The notes: a model not told the origin generated them from the sequence alone. Positions 18,851 through 27,604 are shown, numbered from the stretch's first letter. The stretch is 54,698 bases of DNA from Rhodanobacteraceae bacterium (GCA_903970285.1 CAJCHN010000101.1:1-54698), one strand, 5' to 3'. Made by a program: numbers and translations.

Positions 18851-19585
18851 TCAGATTCCCTCTTCGAGCGCCGCGCAAAGTCCATCCGCCGCCATCGCGT
18901 ACTCATACTCCAGGTGCGGGTCGTTGCCTTCTGCCGACTGCGCCCGCCGCAACAACTCCCGGGCCATCGCCATCAGCCGCTGCGCCTGTTCCCGCTGCGG
19001 CTCTTCAAGAGCCTCCATGCGCGGAAGCAGCTTCGCCAAGTGCCGCTTGACCTCGGACGGGTCCGGCGGCTCAACCTGCACTCGATACTCCACCCGCGCT
19101 GCGTACAGCCCGGCCATTGCGAGATGCTCCGACGCGCGCAGCAGCGCGACCGCGCAGCGGACTACATCCTTTCCTCCGACCGGTCCGTTCACCCGGACGG
19201 CAGCCCGGTACAACTCGATCCCGTGCTCCAGCAGGTGCCGCAGATCGCCACCTGAATCCTGTTCCAGAAGCGAGATGAGCGCGCCCGCACGCTGCAGATG
19301 GTGGAATGCCTTGCTCAGCTCATGAGAAGAACCGCCGTCCGAGTCATGCTTTCCCGACCGCTCTTCCACCTTCCGTGCCGCCACCTTCTCCGCAGCCTTC
19401 TTCGCCACCTTCTTGGCGGCTTTCTTGCCGGCATGCTTCTCCATCGCATGCTTTTTCGCCGCATGCTTTTCAATCGCGTGCTTGGCACCCTTCTTCGCGG
19501 ACTTCTTGGCAGCCCGCTTCGCCGCCGTCAATCCGACGCGCCGCTCCAACCCGTCGCCACCACGTGTAACCCGTTCGATTGCCAT
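18851..19585 (-). CDS. uncharacterised protein with histone-H1-like K/A-rich N-terminus
   Basis: 244 residues, not recognised as a named family. Residues ~20-75 are a run of AAKK/HAAKKHA repeats made almost only of Lys, Ala and His, like the tails of histone H1-like and HU-extension proteins. They could bind DNA or other polyanions. A Ser/Gly linker follows (HDSDGGSSHELSK). Residues ~90-240 look all-alpha, with heptad-like Leu/Ala spacing (AVALLRASEHLAMAGLYAAR and QREQAQRLMAMARELLRRAQ). No signal peptide or membrane segment is seen. It sits on the same strand between murF (135-base gap) and mraY (72-base gap), where dcw clusters normally have no gene. G+C content and codon choice look like the neighbours, so recent transfer is not indicated. 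Confidence 0.72.
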   Translation of the reverse strand: MAIERVTRGGDGLERRVGLTAAKRAAKKSAKKGAKHAIEKHAAKKHAMEKHAGKKAAKKVAKKAAEKVAARKVEERSGKHDSDGGSSHELSKAFHHLQRAGALISLLEQDSGGDLRHLLEHGIELYRAAVRVNGPVGGKDVVRCAVALLRASEHLAMAGLYAARVEYRVQVEPPDPSEVKRHLAKLLPRMEALEEPQREQAQRLMAMARELLRRAQSAEGNDPHLEYEYAMAADGLCAALEEGI

Positions 19586-19720
19586 GGCTGCTCTGATGCG
19601 TCTTGCCGCAAACGCGGGTGCCCGCTCCGTTCCCGCCCGGCGCGCCCGCAGAGGATGACGAACCCTCGAGGCGGGGAGAGGCTTGGCGTCATGCCAGCGA
19701 CCTGCCTAAAGCAGCAGCTT

Positions 19721-21112
19721 CTAAGCGGCTCCCAACCCCCCGAAGACACCCTCCAGCTTCACCCCGCGGCTCGCCTTCAGCAGCACAACGTCTCCCGCCC
19801 GAAGCTCCTGAGCCATCCACTTGCCCGCATCCTGCGGCGAATCGAAGAAGATGCCGCCGAACTCGGCAGCCAGGCCTCGAACTCCGAGCACGACGTCCAC
19901 TCCACGATCCCTCATCCGCTCCCCACAGGCACGATGCAGTTCGGCACCCGATTCCCCGAGTTCCAGCATCTCGCCCGCCACTACAATTCGCCGCCCCCCC
20001 GGGGCCGGCTCGATCGCCATCAGCGCGTCTACCATCGCGTCGAGCGCCGCCGGATTCGAGTTGTAGCAATCGTTGACGATCCGCACCCCGCGCCACTCGA
20101 CCACCGCTCCGCGTTTTTCCGTTGCGCGCATCTCGCCCACAGCAGCCGCGCATTCGCTCAGCGTCATTCGGCTCTTGATTCCCACCGCAATCGCAGCGAG
20201 CGCATTGTGCACGTTGTGCCGGCCCAGCGTCTGCAGCGCAACCGGAACGCGCTCGCCCGCCACAACCGCGGTAAAACGCACCCCCTCGAACCCGGCCTCC
20301 TGCACGTCTTCGGCGCACACCTGGGCATCAGCCGCAAGTCCGTACAGCACCACGCGATCGGCGAGCCCGCGCCCCATGGCCGCAACTCGCGCATCGTCCG
20401 CGTTCAGGAAGGCCAGCCCCTCCGGGGGCAAAGCATCCACCAGCTCCTTCTTGGCCTTCGCGATGCCCTCAATACCCTCCGGGAAAAACTCCAGATGCAC
20501 CGCCGCGACATTCGACACCACACCCCAATCCGGCTCGGCGATGCGCGCCAGCGCAGCGATCTCTCCGGCATGGTTCATCCCCATCTCGATCACGGCAATC
20601 TCATGCTGCGGCTGCAGTCGCAGCAACTGCAGTGGCACGCCAAAATGATTGTTGAGGTTTCCAGCCGACTTCAGAACTGAAAACCGAGAGCTCAGAACCG
20701 TTGCAACCGCCTCCTTGGTTGTCGTCTTGCCCGCCGACCCGGTCACCCCGATGACCCGTTTCCCCCACGCACGCCGCACGCGGTTCGCGAGCCTCTGCAT
20801 GGCCACCAGGACATTGTCCTCGGCATTTGGCGGCGGCCCGTTCTCCGGTACCCACAGCAGCCGGCACGGGTCGACTCGCTCGATCTCGTCAGGAGCCTGC
20901 CAGGCGCGGCTTACCACAGCCGCCACCGCGCCGTTTCTCAGCGCAGCCTCCACAAAGTCGTGCCCGTCCAGACGCTCGCCGCGCACCGCAAAAAACAATT
21001 CGCCCGACCCAACTGTGCGCGAATCGATCGAGTACCCGAGCGCCTCCGCGCCTGTCGAAAAATCCCCTTCCGCGTGAATCCAGTCCGCAATCTGCCCCAA
21101 CGTCAACTTCAT
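19721..21112 (-). CDS. murF: UDP-MurNAc-tripeptide:D-Ala-D-Ala ligase MurF
   Basis: 463 residues. MurF adds D-Ala-D-Ala to complete the UDP-MurNAc-pentapeptide. The P-loop is VTGSAGKTTTKEAVATVL, followed by SAGNLNNHFGVPLQLL, a MurF-specific stretch. The central domain has IEMGMNHAGEIAALARI, and VNDCYNSNPAALDAMVDAL lies in the C-terminal domain. Its ATG overlaps the murE stop by 4 bases (ATGA), so the two are translationally coupled. Confidence 0.96.
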   Translation of the reverse strand: MKLTLGQIADWIHAEGDFSTGAEALGYSIDSRTVGSGELFFAVRGERLDGHDFVEAALRNGAVAAVVSRAWQAPDEIERVDPCRLLWVPENGPPPNAEDNVLVAMQRLANRVRRAWGKRVIGVTGSAGKTTTKEAVATVLSSRFSVLKSAGNLNNHFGVPLQLLRLQPQHEIAVIEMGMNHAGEIAALARIAEPDWGVVSNVAAVHLEFFPEGIEGIAKAKKELVDALPPEGLAFLNADDARVAAMGRGLADRVVLYGLAADAQVCAEDVQEAGFEGVRFTAVVAGERVPVALQTLGRHNVHNALAAIAVGIKSRMTLSECAAAVGEMRATEKRGAVVEWRGVRIVNDCYNSNPAALDAMVDALMAIEPAPGGRRIVVAGEMLELGESGAELHRACGERMRDRGVDVVLGVRGLAAEFGGIFFDSPQDAGKWMAQELRAGDVVLLKASRGVKLEGVFGGLGAA

Positions 21113-22611
21113 CCATGCTCCCTTAACACCTGCGCCGCGACCTCCACATCATCAAACGGCACGGTTCCCTGCTTCAAAATCTGCACCTTCTCGTGCCCCT
21201 TGCCGGCGATCAGCACGATATCTCCCGGCTGCGCCGCTCCGATCGCCAGCGCAATCGCCTTCGCTCGGTCCACTTCGACGACGCACTGAGCAGCCGTGCC
21301 TTTCACCCCCGCATACGCCTCGGCCAGGATCGCCGCGGGCTCTTCGCTCCGCGGATTATCGCTCGTCAGCACCACCACGTCGCTTCCCTCACCCGCCGCC
21401 CTGCCCATCTTCGGCCGCTTGCTTCGATCGCGATCCCCGCCACAACCGAACACGGTGATCACTCGACCTTTGCCCACCAGATCCCGCCCGAGAGCAATCA
21501 GATTGCGTAACGCATCCTCTGTATGCGCATAATCCACGACGACGGTGAAGCCCGCTCCGCATGAGCCCGGAACGACTTGAAATCTGCCGGGAACCTCCGT
21601 GAGATGAGCCGATGCGTCAGCGACTGCCTCCAGCGTCAAACCTCTTGCCAACGCGGCACAGGATGCCGCCATGACGTTGTACACATTGACCCGCCCTGTA
21701 AGTGCCGTCTGTACCTCACAGGTTCCTGCGGGTGTTTCCCAGACAAAAGTCGTTCTGCCTGCGTGCAGGCGCAACTCCTTAGCTCGGTACTCCCCCGTTT
21801 CAACCCCATAGCTCATGATCTGGCCGGATAGCCCACCCGCAATCAGCCTCTGCCCGCACTCATCATCCGAATTGACCACGGCAACCTGCGGCGGAGCCGC
21901 TCCAACCCCTTCGAAGATCCGGCGCTTCGCCGCAAAGTAACGGTCCATCGTGCCGTGATAATCCAGATGATCCTGCGTCAGGTTGGTGAAGATCGCCACA
22001 TCAACATAAACCCCCCAGACCCGCTCCTGATCCAGCGCATGGCTCGACATCTCCATCACCGCTTCAGTACATCCTGCAGCCACTCCATCCGCAAAAACCT
22101 GCAACAGATCCGAAGCCTCCGGCGTCGTATGTTCGCTCACCCGTACCTCATCGCCCACATGCGTCTCGATCGTTCCCACCAGAACGCACCGGCGTCTGAC
22201 GCTCTTCAACATCTTTTCAAGCAGATAAGCCGTCGTGGTCTTGCCGTTGGTGCCGGTCACTGCACTCACCTTCAGCTTGCGCTGCGGATGCCCCAGCAGG
22301 TTCGCCGCAATCCCCGCCAGCGCCCTGCGCCCGTTCGCGACCAGGTAGAACGGCACATGCCCATGCCCGGTCCCGCTGGCATTGGCGCGGTTCCGCTGCC
22401 ACACATTGTGCGAGTCCGTTACCACCGCCCGCGCGCCGTGCTCAATCGCGGTTCCGATGTACCGGTTGCCGTCGGTTGTGCCCCCCGCCATGGCGACGAA
22501 GATGTCTCCCGGACGCACCCGCCGCGAGTCGTACTGCACGCCGGTCACATCCACCGTCGTGCTGGTCCGTTCGATCGTCTCCACGCCGAGCAGCGCCTCA
22601 TACAGCCACAT
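21109..22611 (-). CDS. murE: UDP-MurNAc-dipeptide:meso-diaminopimelate ligase MurE
   Basis: 500 residues. The P-loop is VTGTNGKTTTAYLLEKML, and the central region has DHLDYHGTMDRYFAAKRRIF. TSDNPRSEEPAAIL contains DNPR, the signature of enzymes that add meso-diaminopimelate instead of lysine, so the organism should make DAP-type peptidoglycan. This fits a Gram-negative acidobacterium. The protein starts 70 bases after ftsI and overlaps murF by 4 bases. Confidence 0.96.
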   Translation of the reverse strand: MWLYEALLGVETIERTSTTVDVTGVQYDSRRVRPGDIFVAMAGGTTDGNRYIGTAIEHGARAVVTDSHNVWQRNRANASGTGHGHVPFYLVANGRRALAGIAANLLGHPQRKLKVSAVTGTNGKTTTAYLLEKMLKSVRRRCVLVGTIETHVGDEVRVSEHTTPEASDLLQVFADGVAAGCTEAVMEMSSHALDQERVWGVYVDVAIFTNLTQDHLDYHGTMDRYFAAKRRIFEGVGAAPPQVAVVNSDDECGQRLIAGGLSGQIMSYGVETGEYRAKELRLHAGRTTFVWETPAGTCEVQTALTGRVNVYNVMAASCAALARGLTLEAVADASAHLTEVPGRFQVVPGSCGAGFTVVVDYAHTEDALRNLIALGRDLVGKGRVITVFGCGGDRDRSKRPKMGRAAGEGSDVVVLTSDNPRSEEPAAILAEAYAGVKGTAAQCVVEVDRAKAIALAIGAAQPGDIVLIAGKGHEKVQILKQGTVPFDDVEVAAQVLREHG

Positions 22612-22681
22612 ACCTCAGAGTGTACTGACTGGCCTTCGCGAACGATCAACAGACCTCAGCCTTGGGCGGAAATCCATCCGA

Positions 22682-25054
22682 CTAGCGGGCGAATCGCACC
22701 ACAACCTCGGTTCCCGCCGGCACCATGGTTCCCGCCGCCGGCACCTGCTCCCGGGCAAGTCCGCTGCCCACCGGCTGCACCCGCAAACCCGCCGCGCCGG
22801 CCGATTCCACCGCCGCGCGCAGACCCTGGCCGACGAACACCGGCACCTCCACCCGACGGGCCGAGTCCACCACCAGGCCTCCATCCGCTCGCGTCTTCAC
22901 CTCCGGCTTCACCTTCACATTCGCCAGGGATACCGTCGCCGGAACCTCGGTAGAAAGCAACGAAGTTGTTCCGCCCCGCGCACGAAACGCCGTCAGCACC
23001 GTCGACGGGAGTCTAGGCGCGAGGTCCGCACTGGCCGCGGGTGCAACCGGCTTCGCCCCCATCGCCGGCGCAGTCGGCCCCTCAGTCACCGCCGTCTCCT
23101 TTGCCGCCACTCCCGCTGCCGCCTTCCGCAGCGGGTCGTCCGCCGGAAGATCGTTCACCGCGGCGAACATCGCCTCCAGATCCGCGCCATCAACCTGCGC
23201 CGCGCCGTCGATCGAATCCTCCGCGTTGGCCGTCGCGGTCAGCATCTCGCTCTTCGTCTTCAGCGGCTGGTCGTGCGGTACGCCAAGATATTCCAGAACC
23301 TCCTGCGCCACCTCGCGAAACACCGGCGCAGAAGTCTCCGCGCCATAGCGGCTTCCCACCGTCGGCGTATCGATCACCACCGCGACCGAGATCGCCGGAT
23401 TGGACACCGGCGCGATGCCCGCAAAGCTCGCGACCAGCTTCGTATGCGAATACGTGTGCGTTGCCGGATCGATCTTCTGCGCAGTCCCCGTCTTGCCGCC
23501 GGCGCTGTATCCATTCAGCGCCGCCGCCCTGCCCGTTCCTTCCACCACGATCCCCTGCATCATCGCGCGCATCTTTGCAGCCGTCTCTTCGCTGATCACA
23601 CGATGCGCACCATCCGGCAGCGGGTTCGGCAGTTCGTGCTCCGGATGAAACGCCACCGCCTTCAGCCGCGGATCGCCCTTCGCCGCATCCGTCGACTCCA
23701 GCAGCACGTGCGGCGGCATATAAACCCCACCATTCGCGATGGTGGAGATCATCGACACCAGCTGCACCGGCGTCACGCCCACCTCCTGCCCAATCGAAAG
23801 CGACAGGATCGACGTCGATCCCCATTTCTTCGGCGCCCGCAGCAATCCGCGCGTTTCGCTCGGCAGTTCTATTCCGCTGCGCTCCCCAAAGCCGAATCCC
23901 TTCATGTACTTATAGAAGTTCTGCGGACCTACCTTCAGAGCCATCTTCGCCGCGCCCACGTCCGACGAGTGTTCGAGCGCAAACTGTACCGTCACCCGGC
24001 CGAAGTGGTCGGACTTGTCGTCATGCAGGGTGCGTCCGTACATCGTCATCGACCCGCCCTGGCAGTCCACCATATCGGTCGGCTGCACCCCCGCCGAGTC
24101 CAGCGCTGCCGAGTACGTCACCAGCTTGAAGGTCGAGCCCGGTTCATACACGTCGCTCACCGCGAGATTCTGTAGCACGCTCGCATCCATGTGCTTTGAA
24201 TCGTTCGGGTCGAATCGCGGAGAGATCGCCAGCGCCAGGATCTGTCCGGTATGTGGATCCTGCACCACCACCGTGCCGTGAGCGGCCTTCATCTTCTCCA
24301 TCTGCGCGTCCAGCGCCTGCTCCGCCATGTACTGAATATTGGCATCGATCGACAGCACCAGGTTCTCGCCCGGCAGCGGCTCATTCACCACCGAACCCAG
24401 CACATGCCGCTTGGCATCCAGCGCGGTTAGCATATGTCCCGGCACGCCATGCAGATCATCGTCGAACTTGGCCTCCAACCCGCCCAACCCGGCATCGTCA
24501 GAGCCCACATACCCCAGCACCTGCGCACCCAGCTGCCCGTTCGGATAGAACCGCTTGAACTCGTTCTGGAAGTACACCCCCTTCAGGTTCAGTTCGCGCA
24601 CCCGCTTAGCCGTCTCGGGGTCTACGCGCCGCGCCACCCACGCAAAGCCATGCGACGCGTTGAATCGCGCCAGCATCTGGTGCTCCGACGTGAAGTTCTC
24701 CTGCGGATCCAGGTGCACGATCCGGCTCAGCATTCGGGCCGCTTCTTCCTTGTTGTCGCCGAGTTCGCTGGGCACGGCAAAGATTGAATCCACCTGCACC
24801 GTCATCGCCAGTTCTTTCAGGTTGCGGTCGTACAGCAGGCCTCGCCGCGGCGCCACCTCAAACCCACCCGTTTGCTGCTTGGCCGCGATGCTGGTCCAGT
24901 GTTTGTGCTCAAAGATCTGCACCAGCACCAGCCTTCCGGCAATCAGCGCCACCCACACGCAAAACGCCAGCGAAACCATCGCGAAGCGTCGCGTCCTGAT
25001 GGGCGCGGTCGCCGTCTGCTGGGGAAGCGGCCGCGGCGTCTGTCTGTTCAACAT
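22682..25054 (-). CDS. ftsI: septal transpeptidase FtsI (PBP3) with PASTA domain
   Basis: 790 residues, longer than E. coli FtsI. A Pro/Thr-rich cytoplasmic tail is followed by one membrane helix (residues ~27-48), then the PBP dimerisation domain. The transpeptidase domain has STFK (Ser307, Lys310) and KTGT (Lys521). The second motif reads SSD (residues 363-365) rather than the usual SxN. A long Ala/Pro-rich linker of about 100 residues leads to one C-terminal PASTA domain (VEVPVFVGQGLRAAVESAG ... VPAGTEVVVRFAR), which in other bacteria binds peptidoglycan or lipid II. FtsI cross-links septal peptidoglycan with FtsW, encoded downstream in the same cluster. GAGGA lies a suitable distance before the ATG. 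Confidence 0.94.
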   Translation of the reverse strand: MLNRQTPRPLPQQTATAPIRTRRFAMVSLAFCVWVALIAGRLVLVQIFEHKHWTSIAAKQQTGGFEVAPRRGLLYDRNLKELAMTVQVDSIFAVPSELGDNKEEAARMLSRIVHLDPQENFTSEHQMLARFNASHGFAWVARRVDPETAKRVRELNLKGVYFQNEFKRFYPNGQLGAQVLGYVGSDDAGLGGLEAKFDDDLHGVPGHMLTALDAKRHVLGSVVNEPLPGENLVLSIDANIQYMAEQALDAQMEKMKAAHGTVVVQDPHTGQILALAISPRFDPNDSKHMDASVLQNLAVSDVYEPGSTFKLVTYSAALDSAGVQPTDMVDCQGGSMTMYGRTLHDDKSDHFGRVTVQFALEHSSDVGAAKMALKVGPQNFYKYMKGFGFGERSGIELPSETRGLLRAPKKWGSTSILSLSIGQEVGVTPVQLVSMISTIANGGVYMPPHVLLESTDAAKGDPRLKAVAFHPEHELPNPLPDGAHRVISEETAAKMRAMMQGIVVEGTGRAAALNGYSAGGKTGTAQKIDPATHTYSHTKLVASFAGIAPVSNPAISVAVVIDTPTVGSRYGAETSAPVFREVAQEVLEYLGVPHDQPLKTKSEMLTATANAEDSIDGAAQVDGADLEAMFAAVNDLPADDPLRKAAAGVAAKETAVTEGPTAPAMGAKPVAPAASADLAPRLPSTVLTAFRARGGTTSLLSTEVPATVSLANVKVKPEVKTRADGGLVVDSARRVEVPVFVGQGLRAAVESAGAAGLRVQPVGSGLAREQVPAAGTMVPAGTEVVVRFAR

Positions 25055-25077
25055 AGAAATCCTCGAAAGCGGTCCTC

Positions 25078-25170
25078 AGTTCCCAATTCTCAAGTTCCCA
25101 GTTCTCAGTTGCCGCAGGTTGTAGGCACCGGCATCCTCTAAACCATCACAGACCACTGAGAACCGGGAAC
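25078..25170 (-). repeat. direct and inverted repeats in the ftsL-ftsI spacer
   Basis: Two adjacent 15-bp copies, AGTTCCCAATTCTCA (25078-25092) and AGTTCCCAGTTCTCA (25093-25107), differ at one base. The segment 25094-25109 is complementary to 25155-25170 over 16 positions, with one G-U wobble in the transcript and a 45-base loop between. In the dcw transcript this would fold into a long hairpin between the FtsL stop and the FtsI ribosome-binding site. Confidence 0.85.
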
Positions 25171-25176
25171 TGAGAC

Positions 25177-25698
25177 CTAATAGCTGCTCGTCGGCACTCC
25201 AGCCACCGCCGCCATCACCGCACCTGCTCCAGGGTTCGCCAGCGTGCCATCCGTCCGGATCACCTGTCCCGGTTGTGGTGCATCCAGCCCCAGCTGCTTG
25301 GCAATCTTGTCGATGCGCGCCGGCTCGGAGAGTTCCGCTTCGGTCAGCCGCAGCTGCCGGTTCTGCTCCTCGAGCTTCTGCACCGCGGCGCGCTGCGATT
25401 CCAACTGGTAGCCCAGCTCCACCGACGAAAAATGCTGCCACACATACACCATCACCAGGGCGAAGAGCACCGTCATCACTGTCGAAAACACCCTCATCTC
25501 ACGCTTGCGATCGGGGTCGTCCGCCTTCACGATGCGACTGTTGTCCAGGTGCTTGGTGAAGAAAATCTCCGGTGTCGGCCCACGGCGCGCCCGCCGCTGC
25601 AGCTCCATCAGCTCACGATTGCGATCCGCCATGGCTTCCGCCCGGCTCCTGGTCGCCCGCCCCCGCATCGCATTCAGATCCACCGTCATCGCCGCCAC
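25177..25698 (-). CDS. ftsL: FtsL-like divisome protein
   Basis: 173 residues. A GTG start at 25698 is preceded by GGGAGG at 6 bases; an in-frame ATG at 25689 is the alternative. The product is a bitopic protein: a basic cytoplasmic part of ~70 residues, one membrane helix (VFSTVMTVLFALVMVYVWQH), then a short leucine-zipper-like coiled coil (QLESQRAAVQKLEEQNRQLR) in the periplasm, ending in an Ala/Pro-rich tail. FtsL scaffolds FtsB and FtsQ and activates FtsWI. Sequence conservation in FtsL is weak, so the call leans on topology and on its position between rsmH and ftsI. The cytoplasmic region is longer than in E. coli FtsL. Confidence 0.85.
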   Translation of the reverse strand: MAAMTVDLNAMRGRATRSRAEAMADRNRELMELQRRARRGPTPEIFFTKHLDNSRIVKADDPDRKREMRVFSTVMTVLFALVMVYVWQHFSSVELGYQLESQRAAVQKLEEQNRQLRLTEAELSEPARIDKIAKQLGLDAPQPGQVIRTDGTLANPGAGAVMAAVAGVPTSSY

Positions 25699-25758
25699 AA
25701 CCCACCTCCCAAAAAGTCCTGCAGGCCCACTGTCTTTCCGTTCCGCTGCCCACTTCTT

Positions 25759-26820
25759 CTAAATCTGCTTCCGCGTTCCGCGCTTCGCTTCCATGCGCCG
25801 GCTCCCATACTTCTCCATCGTCCTCGCCGACGACCGAGCACCCAACATCTCCTCTTGTCCGGTCCGCGGAGAACCATCATCCGCCTGCCTCTCCGCTGCC
25901 CGTAACTTGGCGCTCCGGCTGCGCGGGTTCCGCTTCATCTCCGCGTCGGTTGCCATCACCGGCTTTCTGGTCAAAATCTCAAAAGTCCCAGCGTCCTTCG
26001 CCGCTTTGAACGCATCCTTCACAAGCCGGTCTTCCAACGAGTGGAAGCTGATCAGCACCAGCCGCCCGCCCGGCTTCAACAGAGACCCCGCGCTTCCCAG
26101 CAGCGATCGAATCTCCCCCAACTCGTCATTCACATGAATCCGGATCGCCTGGAAGGTGCGCGTCGCCGGATGAATCTTCTCCCCTTTCATTGCTGGGGCC
26201 GCGGCCGATACAACTCTGGCTAACTCCGCCGTCGTTGCAATCGGCCGGGCCCGCACAATGGCTCTGGCGATTCTCCGCGACCTCCTTTCCTCTCCGAATT
26301 CGTAAATCAGATCGGCGAGTTGGTTTTCGTCCATCTGATTTACCACCTGCTCGGCCGTCGCCCCGCTGCGAAAGTCCATCCGCATGTCCAGGGGCCCGTC
26401 CAGCCGAAAACTGAATCCTCTGTGCGCCTCATCCAGCTGCATCGAGCTGACCCCGAAGTCGGCCAGTATGCCGTCCACCGACTTCGCTTCGAGCAACGCT
26501 GCAGCTTCCGAAAACGCCCGCGGCTGAAACTCGACTGTCGGCGCTGCTTCGCCTAGCTCTGCCAGCTCCTTGTCCAGCCGCGCCCGGCCCTTGGCCATCG
26601 CCTCCGGATCACGGTCGAAGCAGATCAGCCTGCCCGCCGCTCCCAGCCTGCGTGCAATCTCGGCCGAGTGGCCGCCCAAACCCAGCGTGGCATCTACGAC
26701 CGTGCCGCCGGGTCGCACATTCAAGTACTGCAAAACCTCGTCGAAAAGAACCGGGATGTGCTCACGCTCCCGCACATCCTCCCCCTGGGGGGCTAAATCG
26801 AACTTCAACTCGCCGGCCAT
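25759..26820 (-). CDS. rsmH: 16S rRNA (cytosine-1402 N4) methyltransferase RsmH
   Basis: 353 residues. RsmH methylates N4 of C1402 in 16S rRNA. The N-terminus HIPVLFDEVLQYLNVRPGG and VDATLGLGGHSAEIARRL form the SAM-binding start of the family. DFGVSSMQLDEAHRGFSFR and RLVLISFHSLEDRLVKDAF are strong RsmH motifs, and an Arg-rich tail follows the usual fold. It begins one base after the mraZ stop, so translation is probably coupled. ftsL follows after 60 bases. Confidence 0.96.
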   Translation of the reverse strand: MAGELKFDLAPQGEDVREREHIPVLFDEVLQYLNVRPGGTVVDATLGLGGHSAEIARRLGAAGRLICFDRDPEAMAKGRARLDKELAELGEAAPTVEFQPRAFSEAAALLEAKSVDGILADFGVSSMQLDEAHRGFSFRLDGPLDMRMDFRSGATAEQVVNQMDENQLADLIYEFGEERRSRRIARAIVRARPIATTAELARVVSAAAPAMKGEKIHPATRTFQAIRIHVNDELGEIRSLLGSAGSLLKPGGRLVLISFHSLEDRLVKDAFKAAKDAGTFEILTRKPVMATDAEMKRNPRSRSAKLRAAERQADDGSPRTGQEEMLGARSSARTMEKYGSRRMEAKRGTRKQI

Positions 26821-27285
26821 CTAGTCCTCAAACTGCGACATCACCAGCCGGTCATCACTCGTAATCGGAGCCGCATCAACCTCCGCCGTGTAATCGGCAT
26901 CGTTGATCACCTCCAGGTATCCCGGATACCCGGGCTCCTTCGCCTTCAGATACTTGCCGATGATCGAAACCTCTTCGCCCATCAGCTTCGCCTTTACCCG
27001 CAGCCGCGGCGGCAGTAACACCCGCCCCTGCCCATCCATCTCCGTCTCCATTCCCCAGTACATGGTCGCGTTCTCAAACTTCAACCGCACCGGGTGCGAC
27101 GACGGCATCTTCATCATCCAACCCATCCTCCGCTGCCACTCCTCGATGGGGTAAAGCTGCGCTCGCTTGCCGTCTTCGCTGGTGATAAAGAACTTCTGCC
27201 CCTCTGCCAGTTCGCGCTTCACATCGGCCGGCAGCTTGAGCCGGCCCTTCTCGTCCACCCGCGTCTGGATACTTCCGAGAAACAT
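26821..27285 (-). CDS. mraZ: transcriptional regulator MraZ
   Basis: 154 residues with two SpoVT/AbrB-like halves: GSIQTRVDEKGRLKLPADVK near the start and TEMDGQGRVLLPPRLRVKA near residue 75. MraZ forms a ring-shaped oligomer that binds tandem short repeats upstream of its own gene and controls the dcw operon. A matching three-unit repeat lies about 96-125 bases upstream (27381-27410). It is the first gene of the cluster. Confidence 0.95.
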   Translation of the reverse strand: MFLGSIQTRVDEKGRLKLPADVKRELAEGQKFFITSEDGKRAQLYPIEEWQRRMGWMMKMPSSHPVRLKFENATMYWGMETEMDGQGRVLLPPRLRVKAKLMGEEVSIIGKYLKAKEPGYPGYLEVINDADYTAEVDAAPITSDDRLVMSQFED

Positions 27286-27380
27286 GGTCTTTCTTCACCG
27301 GCGAACCAAACTCACAAGCCTGAAGCGGTGCGGTCTGACGTAAACTTGCTTGGATTCTGCTTGCTCTTGGCCAACATAGT

Positions 27381-27410
27381 CCGCTTTCGACCACTTTTGA
27401 CCACTCGCAA
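27381..27410 (-). promoter_or_regulatory. MraZ-box-like operator, three 10-bp units
   Basis: Read on the minus strand, the sequence contains GAGTGG, AAGTGG and AAGCGG spaced exactly 10 bp apart. The linkers are TCAA and TCGA, and GG falls at the same place in each unit. MraZ proteins studied in other bacteria bind direct repeats with a helical-turn period (TGGG-type in E. coli, AAAGTG-type in mollicutes). The position upstream of mraZ supports autoregulation. The third unit differs at one base (C for T). No confident -35/-10 pair could be placed beside it. Confidence 0.7.
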
Positions 27411-27604
27411 AACAATCGTCTCCCGAGTACCCGGACCGCGCAAGCTTTTTGTTGGCTCCAGCTCCCTATCTCCGTGGACCAGATGTGGAAAAACCCGCGG
27501 CTGGTATGCTCCCGCTGCAATGCCCCAACAGAGCGTGTTTACTTCGCTGGCTCTGCCCACTCTCGCCCCTTGCCTGGCGGCAACCCTTCTGATAAGCAAA
27601 GAAA

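Noticed and set aside
18851..19585. The K/A-rich gene as an antisense artefact of its plus-strand frame
   Set aside because: The plus-strand frames there translate to Phe/Ala/Cys/His runs with no structure; the minus-strand protein has a repeat tail and a coherent helical domain.
19298..20680. 460-codon plus-strand frame opposite murF
   Set aside because: Antisense shadow; murF has complete motifs in the same span.
22382..24175. 597-codon plus-strand frame opposite ftsI
   Set aside because: The translation is dominated by Arg and His, the shadow of Ala/Pro-rich coding on the other strand.
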